Positions 34,296-34,524 of a stretch of DNA of 34,524 nucleotides are shown piece after piece (the first letter of the stretch is position 1; the number at the start of each line of letters is the position of its first letter). Under the pieces are notes generated by a model. The model had not been told where the DNA came from and did no database searches. It saw only the letters and a list, made by a program, of their open reading frames with translations. Source of the stretch: an uncultured Eubacteriales bacterium (lineage in GTDB: Bacteria > Bacillota > Clostridia > Christensenellales > Aristaeellaceae); assembly GCA_902761825.1 (NCBI GenBank), contig CACWLY010000027.1, positions 1 through 34,524 of the forward strand, in the 5' to 3' direction. The position numbers were made by a program, and so were the translations under genes.

Positions 34296-34524
34296 TTACT
34301 GCGTTTCCGAGATATACTGCAGCCCGTGACCCGCCGCGTACAGATGCGCCTCGCTGCCGTTCGGGCAGAGGATGACCGCGCCGGAGAAGGTATTGTCGCC
34401 GATGTCCGTCACGGCTGCCGGGATACGGATCTGTTCGAGCGACGCGCACTGATCGAACGCGCGATCGCCTATCGAGTGGACGGTATCGGGGATCGTGATC
34501 CGCGTGATCGACGGCGCGCCGTAA
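34296..34524 (-). CDS. C-terminal end of a BspA-like leucine-rich-repeat protein (partial)
   Basis: The last 75 codons of a minus-strand gene that continues beyond the right edge. ITRITIPDTVHSIGDRAFDQ and CASLEQIRIPAAVTDIGDNT are two LRR_5 (BspA/Treponema pallidum type) repeats with the I-x-I-P-x-x-V-x-x-I-G-x-x-A/T-F pattern. The tail AVILCPNGSEAHLYAAGHGL followed by QYISETQ is the usual closing unit of these proteins. They are mostly secreted or surface-attached and abundant in host-associated Clostridia. No anchor follows the last repeat, and the N-terminus is not visible. The stop codon is at 34298-34296. Confidence 0.8.
   Translation of the reverse strand, partial: YGAPSITRITIPDTVHSIGDRAFDQCASLEQIRIPAAVTDIGDNTFSGAVILCPNGSEAHLYAAGHGLQYISETQ

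Overview
The window reads as a piece of a high-GC Clostridia (Firmicutes) chromosome, probably from a gut or rumen anaerobe, carrying the right-hand end of an integrated conjugative-type element. The evidence is Gram-positive-style genes (sortase B, SpaA/Cna-B adhesin, YhaM-type exoribonuclease, DUF2232-rplI-dnaB), strong AGGAGG ribosome sites, consensus sigma-A promoters and a BspA-like leucine-rich-repeat protein. No species can be named from the sequence alone.

Region 1 (1 to about 19,910) is the mobile element, almost all on the minus strand. Its backbone matches the Tn1549/CTn-type gene order: excisionase (19.5 kb), parA, parB, a DUF6017 replication-initiator-like gene, class B sortase, a giant (about 3,000 residue) thioester/SpaA surface protein, and a small membrane protein. 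No relaxase, type IV secretion gene or intact integrase lies in the window. Two AT-rich cargo blocks interrupt the backbone. One is a three-gene cassette (908-3541) with its own promoter, leader and operator-like palindrome. The other is a HEPN-domain gene behind a decayed OLD-like ATPase-TOPRIM gene (17.2-19.1 kb), which looks like the remains of a defence system. The element ends in a 45-nt copy of the 3' half of a tRNA-Thr gene (19911-19955), followed by the original tRNA terminator, so this is taken to be an att site.

Region 2 (about 19,960-21,300) is a graveyard next to the att site: an integrase relic, a small secreted Cys-rich protein and a frameshifted XRE regulator.

Region 3 (21.6-34.5 kb) is GC-rich core chromosome. 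It holds a YjjG-like HAD phosphatase, a VanY-type D,D-carboxypeptidase, and a plus-strand operon DUF2232-rplI-dnaB-yhaM-mnmE-O-antigen-ligase-like, headed by a consensus promoter. After these come tRNA-Trp with a duplicated 3' end and a structured insert, a secreted caspase-like protease, a frameshifted P-loop kinase, a GlsB/YeaQ membrane protein, a strongly folded intergenic element (33.87-34.22 kb) and the end of a BspA-like protein running off the window.

Four genes carry single-base frame lesions (adhesin, rep, XRE regulator, kinase). Three are consistent with one missing base, in or beside a homopolymer, so some may be sequencing errors. Functions are assigned from visible motifs and remembered family knowledge; no database search was possible.
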